Assembly: GCA_947174735.1 (NCBI GenBank)
Contig: CAMWKC010000009.1
Span: forward strand, 1 to 20,153
Length of the DNA stretch: 20,153 bases
DNA from: an uncultured Porphyromonadaceae bacterium
Lineage (GTDB): Bacteria > Bacteroidota > Bacteroidia > Bacteroidales > Muribaculaceae
Direction: 5' to 3'
The notes beneath the pieces were generated by a model. The model saw only the letters and a list, made by a program, of their open reading frames with translations. It was not told the DNA's origin and made no database searches. This document shows positions 1 through 6,057 of the stretch, piece after piece; the first letter of the stretch is position 1; each line of letters starts with the position of its first letter. Both the position numbers and the translations under genes were made by a program.

Positions 1-54
1 AAATCTTATAAATCTTATAAATCTTATAAATCTTATAAATCTTATAAATCTTAT
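1..54. repeat. 9-bp tandem repeat, six perfect copies, open at left edge
   Basis: The unit AAATCTTAT is repeated six times without a mismatch at 1-9, 10-18, 19-27, 28-36, 37-45 and 46-54. The array probably continues beyond the window. The last copy contains the stop codon (TTA on the plus strand, 51-53) of the minus-strand glycosyltransferase gene, so the repeat begins exactly where that protein ends. Read on past the stop in the glycosyltransferase frame, every unit gives another TAA, so a change in copy number would not alter the protein. Confidence 0.97.
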
Positions 55-1193
55 TCTATCAGAGAAGGAAAAAGGCGTGCGTAAGTGGCGAGTATGCCGT
101 CGGCGACATTATCGTTACTGAAGCGGGCTGCATGACGCAATCCGGCCTCGACACGACCTTCGGGAATGCCTTCATGTAACAGTCCGGAGATTACCGCAGC
201 CATACCCCTGACATCATTAGGATCTACGTAGTAGGCAGCTTCGCCGCCGGCTTCCTCCAGACAGCTGCCGGTTGCAGCCACGACAGGACGACGACTTTCA
301 AGGCCTTCGAGTACCGGTATGCCGAAACCTTCGTAGCGTGAAGGGTAACATATCACCTCGGCCATCTGTCCGAGAGTAGGGAGGTCAACAAAATCGAGAG
401 CTTCCAGCCATACGATACGTTCCGCTATCCTTAATTGTTCGGCAAGATGTGTGCAGTATGCTTTATAGCCATTATTATCATGTCCTACAACCACAAGATG
501 TACATCTTCGGGCAGTAATGACAGGGCACGTATAGTGAGTTCAAGATTCTTGCGCCGTTCGATGGTACCTACCTGCAGCAGAAAGCGGTCAGGCAGTTTC
601 AGGCGGTGCGCAGTTTCACGTTTTTCTATGTCGGTACGCATACGCCGGAATGCGGCATCACAGCCTTGATAAACGACATCCACACGGTCCGGGTCAACTC
701 CGTAAAGTTCGATTACATCGTCTTTGGTACGCTGACTAACGGCTATAATGCGGTCAGCTATCCTGCATGAACGTCCGTATTTGAAATCGTATATTTTACG
801 GTCCACAGAATTATAGCACTCAGGCAGGCGTCTGTATATAACATCGTGCATCGTCAGTACAGTCCGTATGCCGGAAGAAGCTATATTCAGCGGTAGCTCA
901 TTGCTCAGACCGTGGTACAGGGTAACACCGTCGAGTTTCAGCTGCTTTGTGATACCCCAGCTGCGCCACAGACTACCCCGCGAGAAGTTGCCGGTCGGAA
1001 GTCCGTAAACGACATTAGGCAGCATATTGATGTGGTGCAGACGGGTATTTTCGTGCATTCGCGGAGTGTAGAGGCGTAGATGTATATCAGGGCGACGCTC
1101 AGCAAGAGCCTCAATGACGAAACGCGAGTAATTGCCAAGCCCTGTCATATTGGCCACGGCTCTTTTTGCATCAAATCCTATGGTGATACTCAT
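51..1193 (-). CDS. GT4-family glycosyltransferase
   Basis: The 380-residue product is a GT-B fold, retaining glycosyltransferase of family GT4, the usual length for this group. It would transfer a sugar from a nucleotide donor onto a growing glycan at the cytoplasmic side of the inner membrane. The N-terminal half starts with a GFDAKRA...GLGNYSR segment (residues 6-24), typical of mannosyltransferase-like GT4 enzymes of O-antigen or capsule pathways. The C-terminal half has the GTIERRKN donor-site segment (209-216) and the EX7E motif EGFGIPVLE (288-296), whose two glutamates handle the donor nucleotide-sugar. No membrane segment or signal peptide is seen. Start ATG is at 1193 on the minus strand, after a long leader with a good promoter. 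Donor and acceptor cannot be told from sequence, and no other polysaccharide synthesis genes are visible because the window ends just downstream. Confidence 0.93.
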   Translation of the reverse strand: MSITIGFDAKRAVANMTGLGNYSRFVIEALAERRPDIHLRLYTPRMHENTRLHHINMLPNVVYGLPTGNFSRGSLWRSWGITKQLKLDGVTLYHGLSNELPLNIASSGIRTVLTMHDVIYRRLPECYNSVDRKIYDFKYGRSCRIADRIIAVSQRTKDDVIELYGVDPDRVDVVYQGCDAAFRRMRTDIEKRETAHRLKLPDRFLLQVGTIERRKNLELTIRALSLLPEDVHLVVVGHDNNGYKAYCTHLAEQLRIAERIVWLEALDFVDLPTLGQMAEVICYPSRYEGFGIPVLEGLESRRPVVAATGSCLEEAGGEAAYYVDPNDVRGMAAVISGLLHEGIPEGRVEAGLRHAARFSNDNVADGILATYARLFPSLIE

Positions 1194-1224
1194 GGTAAAT
1201 AATCGTTTATATCAGAAATCATAT

Positions 1225-1270
1225 AGGCCGAAACGTTAACTTCAGCATCTGTACATGAGACTATCGGCCT
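1225..1270. other. Small inverted repeat in glycosyltransferase leader
   Basis: AGGCCGA (1225-1231) and TCGGCCT (1264-1270) are complementary across 32 bases, inside the predicted 5' leader of the glycosyltransferase gene. Seven pairs are few, and the pairing may be chance. The rest of the gap from 1194 to 1425 is AT-rich with no gene seen. Confidence 0.3.
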
Positions 1271-1425
1271 TATGAAAGGCTTTTATACTGATGTTCTCAA
1301 GACTTGTATATGGGTAATATCTGTGAAAAATCATTTTCTGTGTTCAGAAAAAATATGAATTACTGATTATGAAATTTTGAAGTATCACCTAAAAAAGAAC
1401 TTAAGCAATATTTCAAATATTCTGC

Positions 1426-1456
1426 CAAAATTAACTAATTCTAATTCTATAACAAA
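1426..1456 (-). promoter_or_regulatory. Bacteroides-type promoter, reading toward the glycosyltransferase gene
   Basis: On the minus strand TTTG (1456-1453) is followed after exactly 19 bases by TAATTTTG (1433-1426). This fits the Bacteroidetes primary sigma factor consensus of a -33 TTTG and a -7 TAnnTTTG. Transcription would start near 1418-1420 and leave a leader of about 225 nt before the ATG at 1193, long enough for RNA-level regulation. Confidence 0.65.
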
Positions 1457-1494
1457 CATAGATATATTTTTTGTTGACATTCAGTTATACAAAA

Positions 1495-1522
1495 CTTACT
1501 GTTCTATTTTAAGAACAGTAAG
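1495..1522 (-). terminator. Hairpin with T-run, second of two in tandem
   Basis: CTTACTGTTCT (1495-1505) and AGAACAGTAAG (1512-1522) form a perfect 11-bp stem with a 6-base loop. On the minus strand the stem is followed by TTTTGTAT, a short T-run. It lies about 115 bases past the end of the Ala-rich protein gene and just upstream of the glycosyltransferase promoter, so it could stop read-through between the two units. A structured small RNA end is the alternative. Confidence 0.5.
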
Positions 1523-1555
1523 AACTGATACGGAGTCTGATTTAACAGATAATAA

Positions 1556-1594
1556 AAATGGAGATATACCGAAATTTCCGATATATCTCCATTT
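1556..1594 (-). terminator. Intrinsic terminator of the Ala-rich protein gene
   Basis: AAATGGAGATATA (1556-1568) and its exact complement (1582-1594) make a 13-bp stem around a short interior. On the minus strand it is followed by TTTTTATT. It lies 42 bases after the stop codon of the gene at 1637-1984, the expected place for a rho-independent terminator. Confidence 0.75.
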
Positions 1595-1636
1595 AAGTAA
1601 AAGATATCAAAAGTGTGATTTATATAAACGCACTGA

Positions 1637-1984
1637 TTATTTAAGTTTGTCTGAAAGGTCGCTTGCTTTATCGGCGATAAAGTCAAGTCCTTCGGCAGCT
1701 TTTTCTTTTAGCTTATCCAAGAATCCTTCAGCTTTGGGAGCGAGCTGTTCTTTGGCAGCAGCAGCTTTGGCAGCTAACTGGTCTTTAGCGGCAGCAGCTT
1801 TATCAAGCAAATCATCCTTTACCTGAGCAGCTTTACCGGCAGCCTGGGCCGCCATATTCAGAGCCTGTTCTTTCAGATTAGCGGCTTCATCCTGAGCAGC
1901 CTGTTGTGCAGCTTCAGCACTAAGTTGAGCAGCTTCCTGTGAAATTTGTGCGGCCTCCTGGGCCTTCTCTTGTAGATTATCCAT
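1637..1984 (-). CDS. Ala-rich amphipathic repeat protein (7-mer then 11-mer repeats)
   Basis: This 115-residue hypothetical protein has no signal peptide and no membrane segment. Residues 11 to about 56 follow a seven-residue pattern (AAQISQE, AAQLSAE, AAQQAAQ, DEAANLK, EQALNMA). Residues 57-111 are five 11-residue units of the form D/E-x-L/I-x-x-K-A-x4, for example DQLAAKAAAAK (68-78) and DKLKEKAAEGL (90-100), ending DKLK. Such 11-mers are known from LEA group 3 proteins, apolipoproteins and synuclein, where they form long amphipathic helices. No cysteine is present. It is a single-gene unit: terminator hairpins follow, and a 477-bp gap separates it from the divergent ybeY. I do not recognise a named family, and a function in stress protection or membrane-surface binding would be inference only. 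Start ATG at 1984; composition and terminator both support a real gene. Confidence 0.8.
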   Translation of the reverse strand: MDNLQEKAQEAAQISQEAAQLSAEAAQQAAQDEAANLKEQALNMAAQAAGKAAQVKDDLLDKAAAAKDQLAAKAAAAKEQLAPKAEGFLDKLKEKAAEGLDFIADKASDLSDKLK

Positions 1985-2384
1985 AGTAAAAAATTGGTTT
2001 CAGTTAAACTTCTTTTCTTGTATCGGTTGTATCTGAAAAACCAACTTACAGGCAGAATAGTTTTCTAAAAGCCAAAAAAATTCCAATTAACTGATTTTAC
2101 TACTTGTTTATAACACATTATTTGTAACGTACATAAACAGTTTTTATGTTCTCCTTTTAGAAATTATTACAGTTAATTCTCATAGCATAGGCTTAAACTA
2201 TTTCTGCAATTGAGATAAGTATACTCTAATCAATTATATAAGTTCTATTGACAAAGTGTTGTAAAAATATTCAGAAAAATCCTGAAATCACTCTTTATCA
2301 TATTTTCACACTTCTGTGGCTATGTTATGACCCTCAAATAGGGAAAAAGCTGTGATATGTTTAAAAGCGGTATGAGATAAAGAT
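1985..2384. other. AT-rich divergent intergenic region, no gene seen
   Basis: This stretch separates the minus-strand Ala-rich protein gene from plus-strand ybeY. It is strongly AT-rich with no convincing reading frame. I could not find a TTTG/TAnnTTTG promoter for the minus-strand gene, so its control remains unexplained. TCTTTATC near 2293 and GATAAAGA near 2376 are complementary but about 80 bases apart, and I give them no weight. Confidence 0.6.
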
Positions 2385-2415
2385 TTTGGCAAGTAGAGAG
2401 AATTGACTAAATTTG
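2385..2415 (+). promoter_or_regulatory. Bacteroides-type promoter of ybeY-mnmG
   Basis: TTTG (2385-2388), a 19-base spacer and TAAATTTG (2408-2415) match the Bacteroidetes -33/-7 consensus exactly. Transcription would start around 2421-2423, giving a leader of about 40 nt before the ybeY ATG at 2462. Confidence 0.75.
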
Positions 2416-2427
2416 TGAGTTAAACCT

Positions 2428-2455
2428 TTTGAAATAAGAAATTTGAAATAGGAAA
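2428..2455 (+). repeat. 14-bp tandem duplication just before ybeY
   Basis: TTTGAAATAAGAAA (2428-2441) is followed at once by TTTGAAATAGGAAA (2442-2455), with 13 of 14 bases identical. It ends six bases before the ybeY start codon and so fills the predicted leader. A nearly identical TTTGAAATAGAAAA occurs upstream of apt (5207-5220). A-rich start regions are usual in Bacteroidetes, so it may aid translation. Confidence 0.6.
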
Positions 2456-2461
2456 GAAGAT

Positions 2462-2881
2462 ATGTTGGATTTTGAAAGCCAGAATGTCGTGCATCCTGAT
2501 TTCGATACTGCGAAGATGTTTCGTTGGATTACTGCTGTAGCCGGTGAGCACAATCGTCGTATCGGGTCGGTCAGTTATCGTTTCTGCAGTGATGACGATA
2601 TACTTGATGCCAACCGTAAATTTCTCGGCCACGACTATTATACAGATATAATCACCTTCGATTATTCGCGTGGTGACAGGATAGGTGGTGATATACTGAT
2701 TTCGCTTGATACCGTTGCGTCGAATGCAGCTGAGTTAGGAGTGTCATACGAAGAAGAACTCCGCCGTGTAATTATACATGGTATACTTCATCTTTGCGGT
2801 ATCGACGACAAAGGACCTGGAGAGCGTGAGATAATGGAAGCCGAGGAGAACAAGGCTCTCGCTATGTGGGACACTATCTGA
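2462..2881 (+). CDS. ybeY: Endoribonuclease YbeY, 16S rRNA maturation and ribosome quality control
   Basis: YbeY is a metal-dependent single-strand endoribonuclease that helps mature the 16S rRNA 3' end and clear defective ribosomes in the cytoplasm. The product has 139 residues, typical for the compact Bacteroidetes form. Family signatures are LGHDYYTDIITFDY (55-68), GGDILISLDTV (75-85) and the metal site HGILHLCGIDDK (106-117). Two zinc-binding histidines are present (H106, H110), but the third, in the HGxLHxxGxDH pattern of E. coli, is replaced by aspartate (D116). As I recall, Bacteroidetes members generally deviate here, so this is probably lineage-specific rather than loss of function. 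The gene has its own promoter and lies 9 bases before mnmG, so the two are surely co-transcribed. Confidence 0.95.
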   Translation: MLDFESQNVVHPDFDTAKMFRWITAVAGEHNRRIGSVSYRFCSDDDILDANRKFLGHDYYTDIITFDYSRGDRIGGDILISLDTVASNAAELGVSYEEELRRVIIHGILHLCGIDDKGPGEREIMEAEENKALAMWDTI

Positions 2882-2890
2882 ACCGACCCG

Positions 2891-4831
2891 ATGCGTTTTG
2901 AATATGATGTCATAGTAGTCGGAGCCGGTCATGCCGGCTGTGAGGCAGCTGTGGCTTCTGCCCGTCTCGGAGCACGTACATTATTGGTGACAGCTGATCT
3001 TGAACGTGTGGCACAGATGTCGTGTAATCCTGCTGTCGGCGGTATTGCAAAAGGGCAGATTGTACGTGAGATTGACGCACTCGGCGGTCAGAGCGGTATT
3101 ATAGCTGACAGGACTGCAATACAGTTCAGAATGCTTAACCGTTCAAAAGGACCGGCCATGTGGTCACCGCGTGTCCAGAGTGACCGTCGCCGCTATTCGG
3201 CTATGTGGCGTGACGTGCTTGAGCATACAGACAATCTTGAATTGTTTCAGGATATGGTTACTCGTTTGGACTTAGAGGAGACTGACGACGGGCAACCGAG
3301 AGTAACCGGTATTCATACCGCTCTCGGCTTTCGTTTCAAGGCTCAGTGTGTAATACTGACTAACGGTACTTTTCTGAATGGTCTGATGCACTTCGGCAGT
3401 ACTATGATTGAAGGCGGCCGTATCGCTGAAAGCGCCTCGCACGGACTTACCGAACAGTTAGTGTCACTTGGTTTCGTAGCCGGACGTATGAAGACCGGTA
3501 CACCGGCACGTGTATCGGCACGCAGTATCGACTTCTCTATGTCCGAGCCTCAGGCCGGTGACGATAGGGTAATAGAGAATGCCAATAGTGAGATAACGGA
3601 AGTTATACGTGACTTCCACAAATTCTCTTTCCTGCCTGAAGTCCGTCGTGAACTGATGCCGCGTCTGTGCCACATAGTACATACCAATCCGGAAAGCCAT
3701 CGTATATTGCATGATAATCTTGCCGACTCTCCTCTTTATAACGGACAGATACAAAGTGTGGGTCCGCGCTATTGTCCGAGTATAGAAACAAAGATTGTAA
3801 CCTTTGCCGATAAGGAAAGTCACCAGTTGTTTCTTGAACCGGAAGGCGAGACTACTGATGAGTATTATATCAACGGCTTTTCAAGTTCTCTGCCATGGGC
3901 TGTTCAGCTTGAGGCCTTACAGAAAATACCTGCCTTACGCGATGTGCATTTCTACCGTCCCGGCTATGCTATAGAATATGATTATTTCGATCCTACTCAG
4001 CTAATGCATACGCTGGAGACAAAACAGATAAGAGGATTATATTTTGCCGGACAGATAAACGGTACGACAGGTTACGAGGAAGCGGCTTCCCAGGGTCTTA
4101 TGGCCGGTATCAATGCAGCTCGTGCTACACAGAATAAAACAGGCATTGTACTCGGACGTGACCGTGCATATATAGGAGTGCTTATTGATGACCTTGTCAC
4201 GAAAGGTGTAGACGAACCTTACCGTATGTTTACCTCACGTGCCGAATATCGTATATTGCTTCGTCAAGATGATGCCGACATGCGTCTCACATCGCTCGGT
4301 TACGAAATAGGTCTCGCCGATGAACATCGTTATCATCTTATGGAGACCAAACGCAGAGAGCGCGACAGTCTGATGGAGTGGTGCGCTAATTATACCGTAC
4401 GTTCTTCTGATGAATTAAATCGGCAGTTAACAGATTTAGGTACGACACCTCTGACGGGCGGCGTCCGTCTTACAGAGTTGCTCAAACGTCCGCAACTGGA
4501 CTTCCGAAAGCTCGCTGTATTATTGCCGAAGCTTTCCCGACGACTCAAAGATATAGAACCGTTACGTTGTGCGGAAATTATAGAAGCAGCAGAAATTCTG
4601 ATTAAGTATAGCGGTTATATTGACCGGGAAAGAGACCTCGCTGAGAAGGCTGCCCGTCTTGAAGGAGTGCGCTTATCGGATACGCTTGATTATATGTCTC
4701 TGCTTAGTCTATCGACTGAGGCTCGACAGAAGCTGACCCGTATTCGTCCGTCTACACTTGGACAAGCTTCACGTATACCCGGAGTGTCACCTGCTGATGT
4801 CAATATCCTCATGATGCTGGTGAGAAAATAA
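2891..4831 (+). CDS. mnmG: tRNA uridine-5-carboxymethylaminomethyl modification enzyme MnmG (GidA)
   Basis: MnmG works with MnmE in the cytoplasm to place the cmnm5 group on wobble uridine 34 of certain tRNAs, using FAD, NADH and methylenetetrahydrofolate. The 646-residue product starts with the FAD-binding Rossmann segment VVGAGHAGCEAA (9-20). The two family cysteines are present: C45 in SCNPAVGGIAKG and C295 in GPRYCPSIETK. The FAD-binding segment GLYFAGQINGTTGYEEAASQG and the C-terminal helical domain follow, so the protein is full length. The start 9 bases after ybeY suits the family start MxFxYDVIVVGAG. A parS site begins five bases after the stop codon. In many bacteria mnmG (gidA) lies beside the origin and the partition genes, which agrees with the parS cluster downstream. 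Confidence 0.98.
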   Translation: MRFEYDVIVVGAGHAGCEAAVASARLGARTLLVTADLERVAQMSCNPAVGGIAKGQIVREIDALGGQSGIIADRTAIQFRMLNRSKGPAMWSPRVQSDRRRYSAMWRDVLEHTDNLELFQDMVTRLDLEETDDGQPRVTGIHTALGFRFKAQCVILTNGTFLNGLMHFGSTMIEGGRIAESASHGLTEQLVSLGFVAGRMKTGTPARVSARSIDFSMSEPQAGDDRVIENANSEITEVIRDFHKFSFLPEVRRELMPRLCHIVHTNPESHRILHDNLADSPLYNGQIQSVGPRYCPSIETKIVTFADKESHQLFLEPEGETTDEYYINGFSSSLPWAVQLEALQKIPALRDVHFYRPGYAIEYDYFDPTQLMHTLETKQIRGLYFAGQINGTTGYEEAASQGLMAGINAARATQNKTGIVLGRDRAYIGVLIDDLVTKGVDEPYRMFTSRAEYRILLRQDDADMRLTSLGYEIGLADEHRYHLMETKRRERDSLMEWCANYTVRSSDELNRQLTDLGTTPLTGGVRLTELLKRPQLDFRKLAVLLPKLSRRLKDIEPLRCAEIIEAAEILIKYSGYIDRERDLAEKAARLEGVRLSDTLDYMSLLSLSTEARQKLTRIRPSTLGQASRIPGVSPADVNILMMLVRK

Positions 4832-4836
4832 TCTGG

Positions 4837-4852
4837 TGTTTCACGTGAAACA
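4837..4852. promoter_or_regulatory. parS: parS site 1 (ParB-binding centromere)
   Basis: TGTTTCACGTGAAACA is a perfect 16-bp palindrome identical to the canonical chromosomal parS bound by ParB/Spo0J. It begins five bases after the mnmG stop codon. Confidence 0.93.
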
Positions 4853-4867
4853 TTTAAATTGTGCGGG

Positions 4868-4883
4868 CGTTTCACGTGAAACG
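4868..4883. promoter_or_regulatory. parS: parS site 2
   Basis: CGTTTCACGTGAAACG is a perfect palindrome with the 14-bp parS core and a C/G outer pair in place of T/A. Its centre lies 31 bp from that of site 1, about three helical turns. Confidence 0.9.
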
Positions 4884-4989
4884 TTCGGAGTTTATTATAG
4901 GAAACAGGATTTGTAAGATAATTTATCATTGTTTTTGGATTGTGCTCTTCTTGGCTATTTTTAAAACGACATGATAAAATAGTAATGGG

Positions 4990-5005
4990 TGTTTCACGTG
5001 AAACG
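4990..5005. promoter_or_regulatory. parS: parS site 3
   Basis: TGTTTCACGTGAAACG has the full 14-bp parS core and differs from the canonical site only in the last base. It is centred 122 bp after site 2. Confidence 0.9.
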
Positions 5006-5060
5006 TCGAAGATGTGAAAGTGGGGTAGAGGTGATGTTTGAAAGAATATCATGAAAGATG

Positions 5061-5076
5061 TGTTTCACGTGAAACA
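5061..5076. promoter_or_regulatory. parS: parS site 4
   Basis: TGTTTCACGTGAAACA is a second perfect copy of the canonical site. The flanks AAAGATG (5054-5060) and CATCTTT (5075-5081) are also complementary, extending the dyad apart from a two-base TG insertion in the left arm. Confidence 0.93.
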
Positions 5077-5126
5077 TCTTTGATAAGAATTATAATCTGC
5101 ATAAATGAAAAATGTCTACCGAATAT

Positions 5127-5143
5127 TTTGTGTGAAATATTGG
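5127..5143 (+). repeat. 17-bp shared upstream element, copy A (before apt)
   Basis: TTTGTGTGAAATATTGG is identical to bases 5937-5953 upstream of uvrC. This copy ends 106 bases before the apt ATG and the other 105 bases before the uvrC ATG. The following bases here are AACAATC, running into parS site 5. The equal distance suggests a common promoter or regulator element. Confidence 0.6.
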
Positions 5144-5154
5144 AACAATCTATT

Positions 5155-5170
5155 CGTTCCACGTGGAACA
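5155..5170. promoter_or_regulatory. parS: parS site 5, GGAAC-type variant
   Basis: CGTTCCACGTGGAACA has the palindromic core GTTCCACGTGGAAC, the parS version known from Pseudomonas, with the same CACGTG centre as the other four. It starts 12 bases after the 17-bp element shared with uvrC and lies 78 bases before the apt start, so bound ParB could influence apt transcription. Confidence 0.85.
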
Positions 5171-5248
5171 TTAAAAATATTTTAGCGTTTATTCGGTGCT
5201 CTTTTTTTTGAAATAGAAAATCATCAACTGACTAAAATAAATAATACA

Positions 5249-5773
5249 ATGGAATTGGAATCATTAAAGAAACTGATACGTGATGTGCCTGATTTCCCCA
5301 GCAAGGGCATCATGTTTCGTGATTTGACAACTCTGATTAAAGACGGTCATGCCTTGCAGGTAATGAGCCGTGAGTTAGCTGACCTCTATCGTGACAAAGG
5401 TGTGACAAAGGTTGTGGGTATTGAGTCGCGTGGATTTATCGGAGGGTCTATTCTGGCTTATGAGTTGGGATGTGGATTTGTACCGGCTCGTAAACCTGGC
5501 AAGCTGCCTTCCGTGACAGTGAAAAAATCATACGCTAAGGAGTATGGTGTAGATACTATCGAAATCCATAATGATGCCATAGATGAGAACGACGTGGTTG
5601 TACTTCATGATGACCTGTTAGCTACAGGTGGAACTATGGAAGCCTGCTATGAATTGGTGAAAAGTATGAACCCAAAGAAAATTTATATCAACTTCATTGT
5701 AGAACTGACTGCTCTGCATGGCCGTGAGAACCTGCCTCAGGATTGTGAAGTGACAGCTCTTCTGAAGTATTGA
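5249..5773 (+). CDS. apt: Adenine phosphoribosyltransferase
   Basis: Apt salvages adenine by joining it to PRPP to give AMP and pyrophosphate in the cytoplasm. The 174-residue product has the usual length. Visible signatures are IRDVPDFPSKGIMFRDLT (10-27), ESRGFIGG (59-66), RKPGKLP (81-87), the flexible-loop segment KSYAKEYG (93-100) and the PRPP-binding motif VVVLHDDLLATGGT (116-129). Start ATG is the only one that gives the full N-terminal segment. The gene stands alone between the parS cluster and a 284-bp gap, although it may also be read from mnmG. A TTTGAAATAGAAAA tract 29 bases upstream resembles the ybeY leader. Confidence 0.97.
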   Translation: MELESLKKLIRDVPDFPSKGIMFRDLTTLIKDGHALQVMSRELADLYRDKGVTKVVGIESRGFIGGSILAYELGCGFVPARKPGKLPSVTVKKSYAKEYGVDTIEIHNDAIDENDVVVLHDDLLATGGTMEACYELVKSMNPKKIYINFIVELTALHGRENLPQDCEVTALLKY

Positions 5774-5840
5774 ACCAAAACATTTGTGACGCGAAGAAAT
5801 TGGCTTTTGATAAAAAGTACAAAATCTTTATAGCTCCTTT

Positions 5841-5886
5841 TTAGTCCGGAAAATTCCGATTTTTTATCGTGAATTTTCCGGACTAA
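5841..5886. terminator. Long hairpin after apt, possible terminator
   Basis: TTAGTCCGGAAAATTC (5841-5856) pairs perfectly with GAATTTTCCGGACTAA (5871-5886). After a one-base bulge four further pairs (CGAT/ATCG) close on a loop of five T, giving about 20 bp of stem. It starts 68 bases after the apt stop. Neither strand has a clear T-run after the stem, so terminator is likely but unproven; a protein-binding palindrome is the alternative. Confidence 0.6.
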
Positions 5887-5936
5887 GTTCTATCTATAAT
5901 AATTGGGAATAGGCTATGTGAAGATAAAAAATAAGG

Positions 5937-5966
5937 TTTGTGTGAAATATTGGCACGCTTTTTGAG
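5937..5966 (+). promoter_or_regulatory. 17-bp shared upstream element, copy B, with sigma-54-like sequence before uvrC
   Basis: Bases 5937-5953 repeat exactly the TTTGTGTGAAATATTGG found before apt. Here it continues as TTGGCACGCTTTTTGAG (5950-5966). This resembles the sigma-54 consensus (TGGCAC, five bases, TTGCA/T) with an exact -24 half but TTGAG in place of TTGCW in the -12 half. Transcription would leave a leader of about 80-90 nt before the uvrC ATG at 6058. Because the -12 half is imperfect and the apt copy diverges there, sigma-54 use is only a possibility. Confidence 0.4.
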
Positions 5967-6057
5967 TTTTATTTATAGTAGCCGCTGTGACTTTTTATAA
6001 GGTTATGACAGGGAAGGGGTGTATTAGCTAAAGCTGTTATGGGGAAAGGTCAATAAT

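Noticed and set aside
1..54. CRISPR array
   Set aside because: Units are 9 bases, contiguous and without spacers; this is a plain tandem repeat.
1464..1500. TTGACA plus TATAC resembling an E. coli sigma-70 promoter on the plus strand
   Set aside because: Bacteroidetes use a different consensus, and no plus-strand gene follows.
1377..1826. 149-codon plus-strand frame over the terminator hairpins and Ala-rich gene
   Set aside because: Its first half is low-complexity AT-rich intergenic DNA and its second half is the complement of the Ala-rich repeats; the minus-strand frame has a sensible protein and terminator.
4690..5052. 120-codon minus-strand frame over the mnmG end and parS cluster
   Set aside because: Repeated VSRET and FHVKR segments are simply parS sites read as codons; the rest is antisense to mnmG.
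5079..5109. TTTG, 19 bases, TAAATGAA as a promoter for apt
   Set aside because: The spacing fits but the -7 half matches TAnnTTTG only in the first two bases and one T, so it is within chance for AT-rich DNA.
4832..5248. Replication origin within the parS gap
   Set aside because: No DnaA-box cluster (TTATCCACA type) or AT-rich 13-mer array was seen, and dnaA is absent; parS clusters often lie some distance from the origin.
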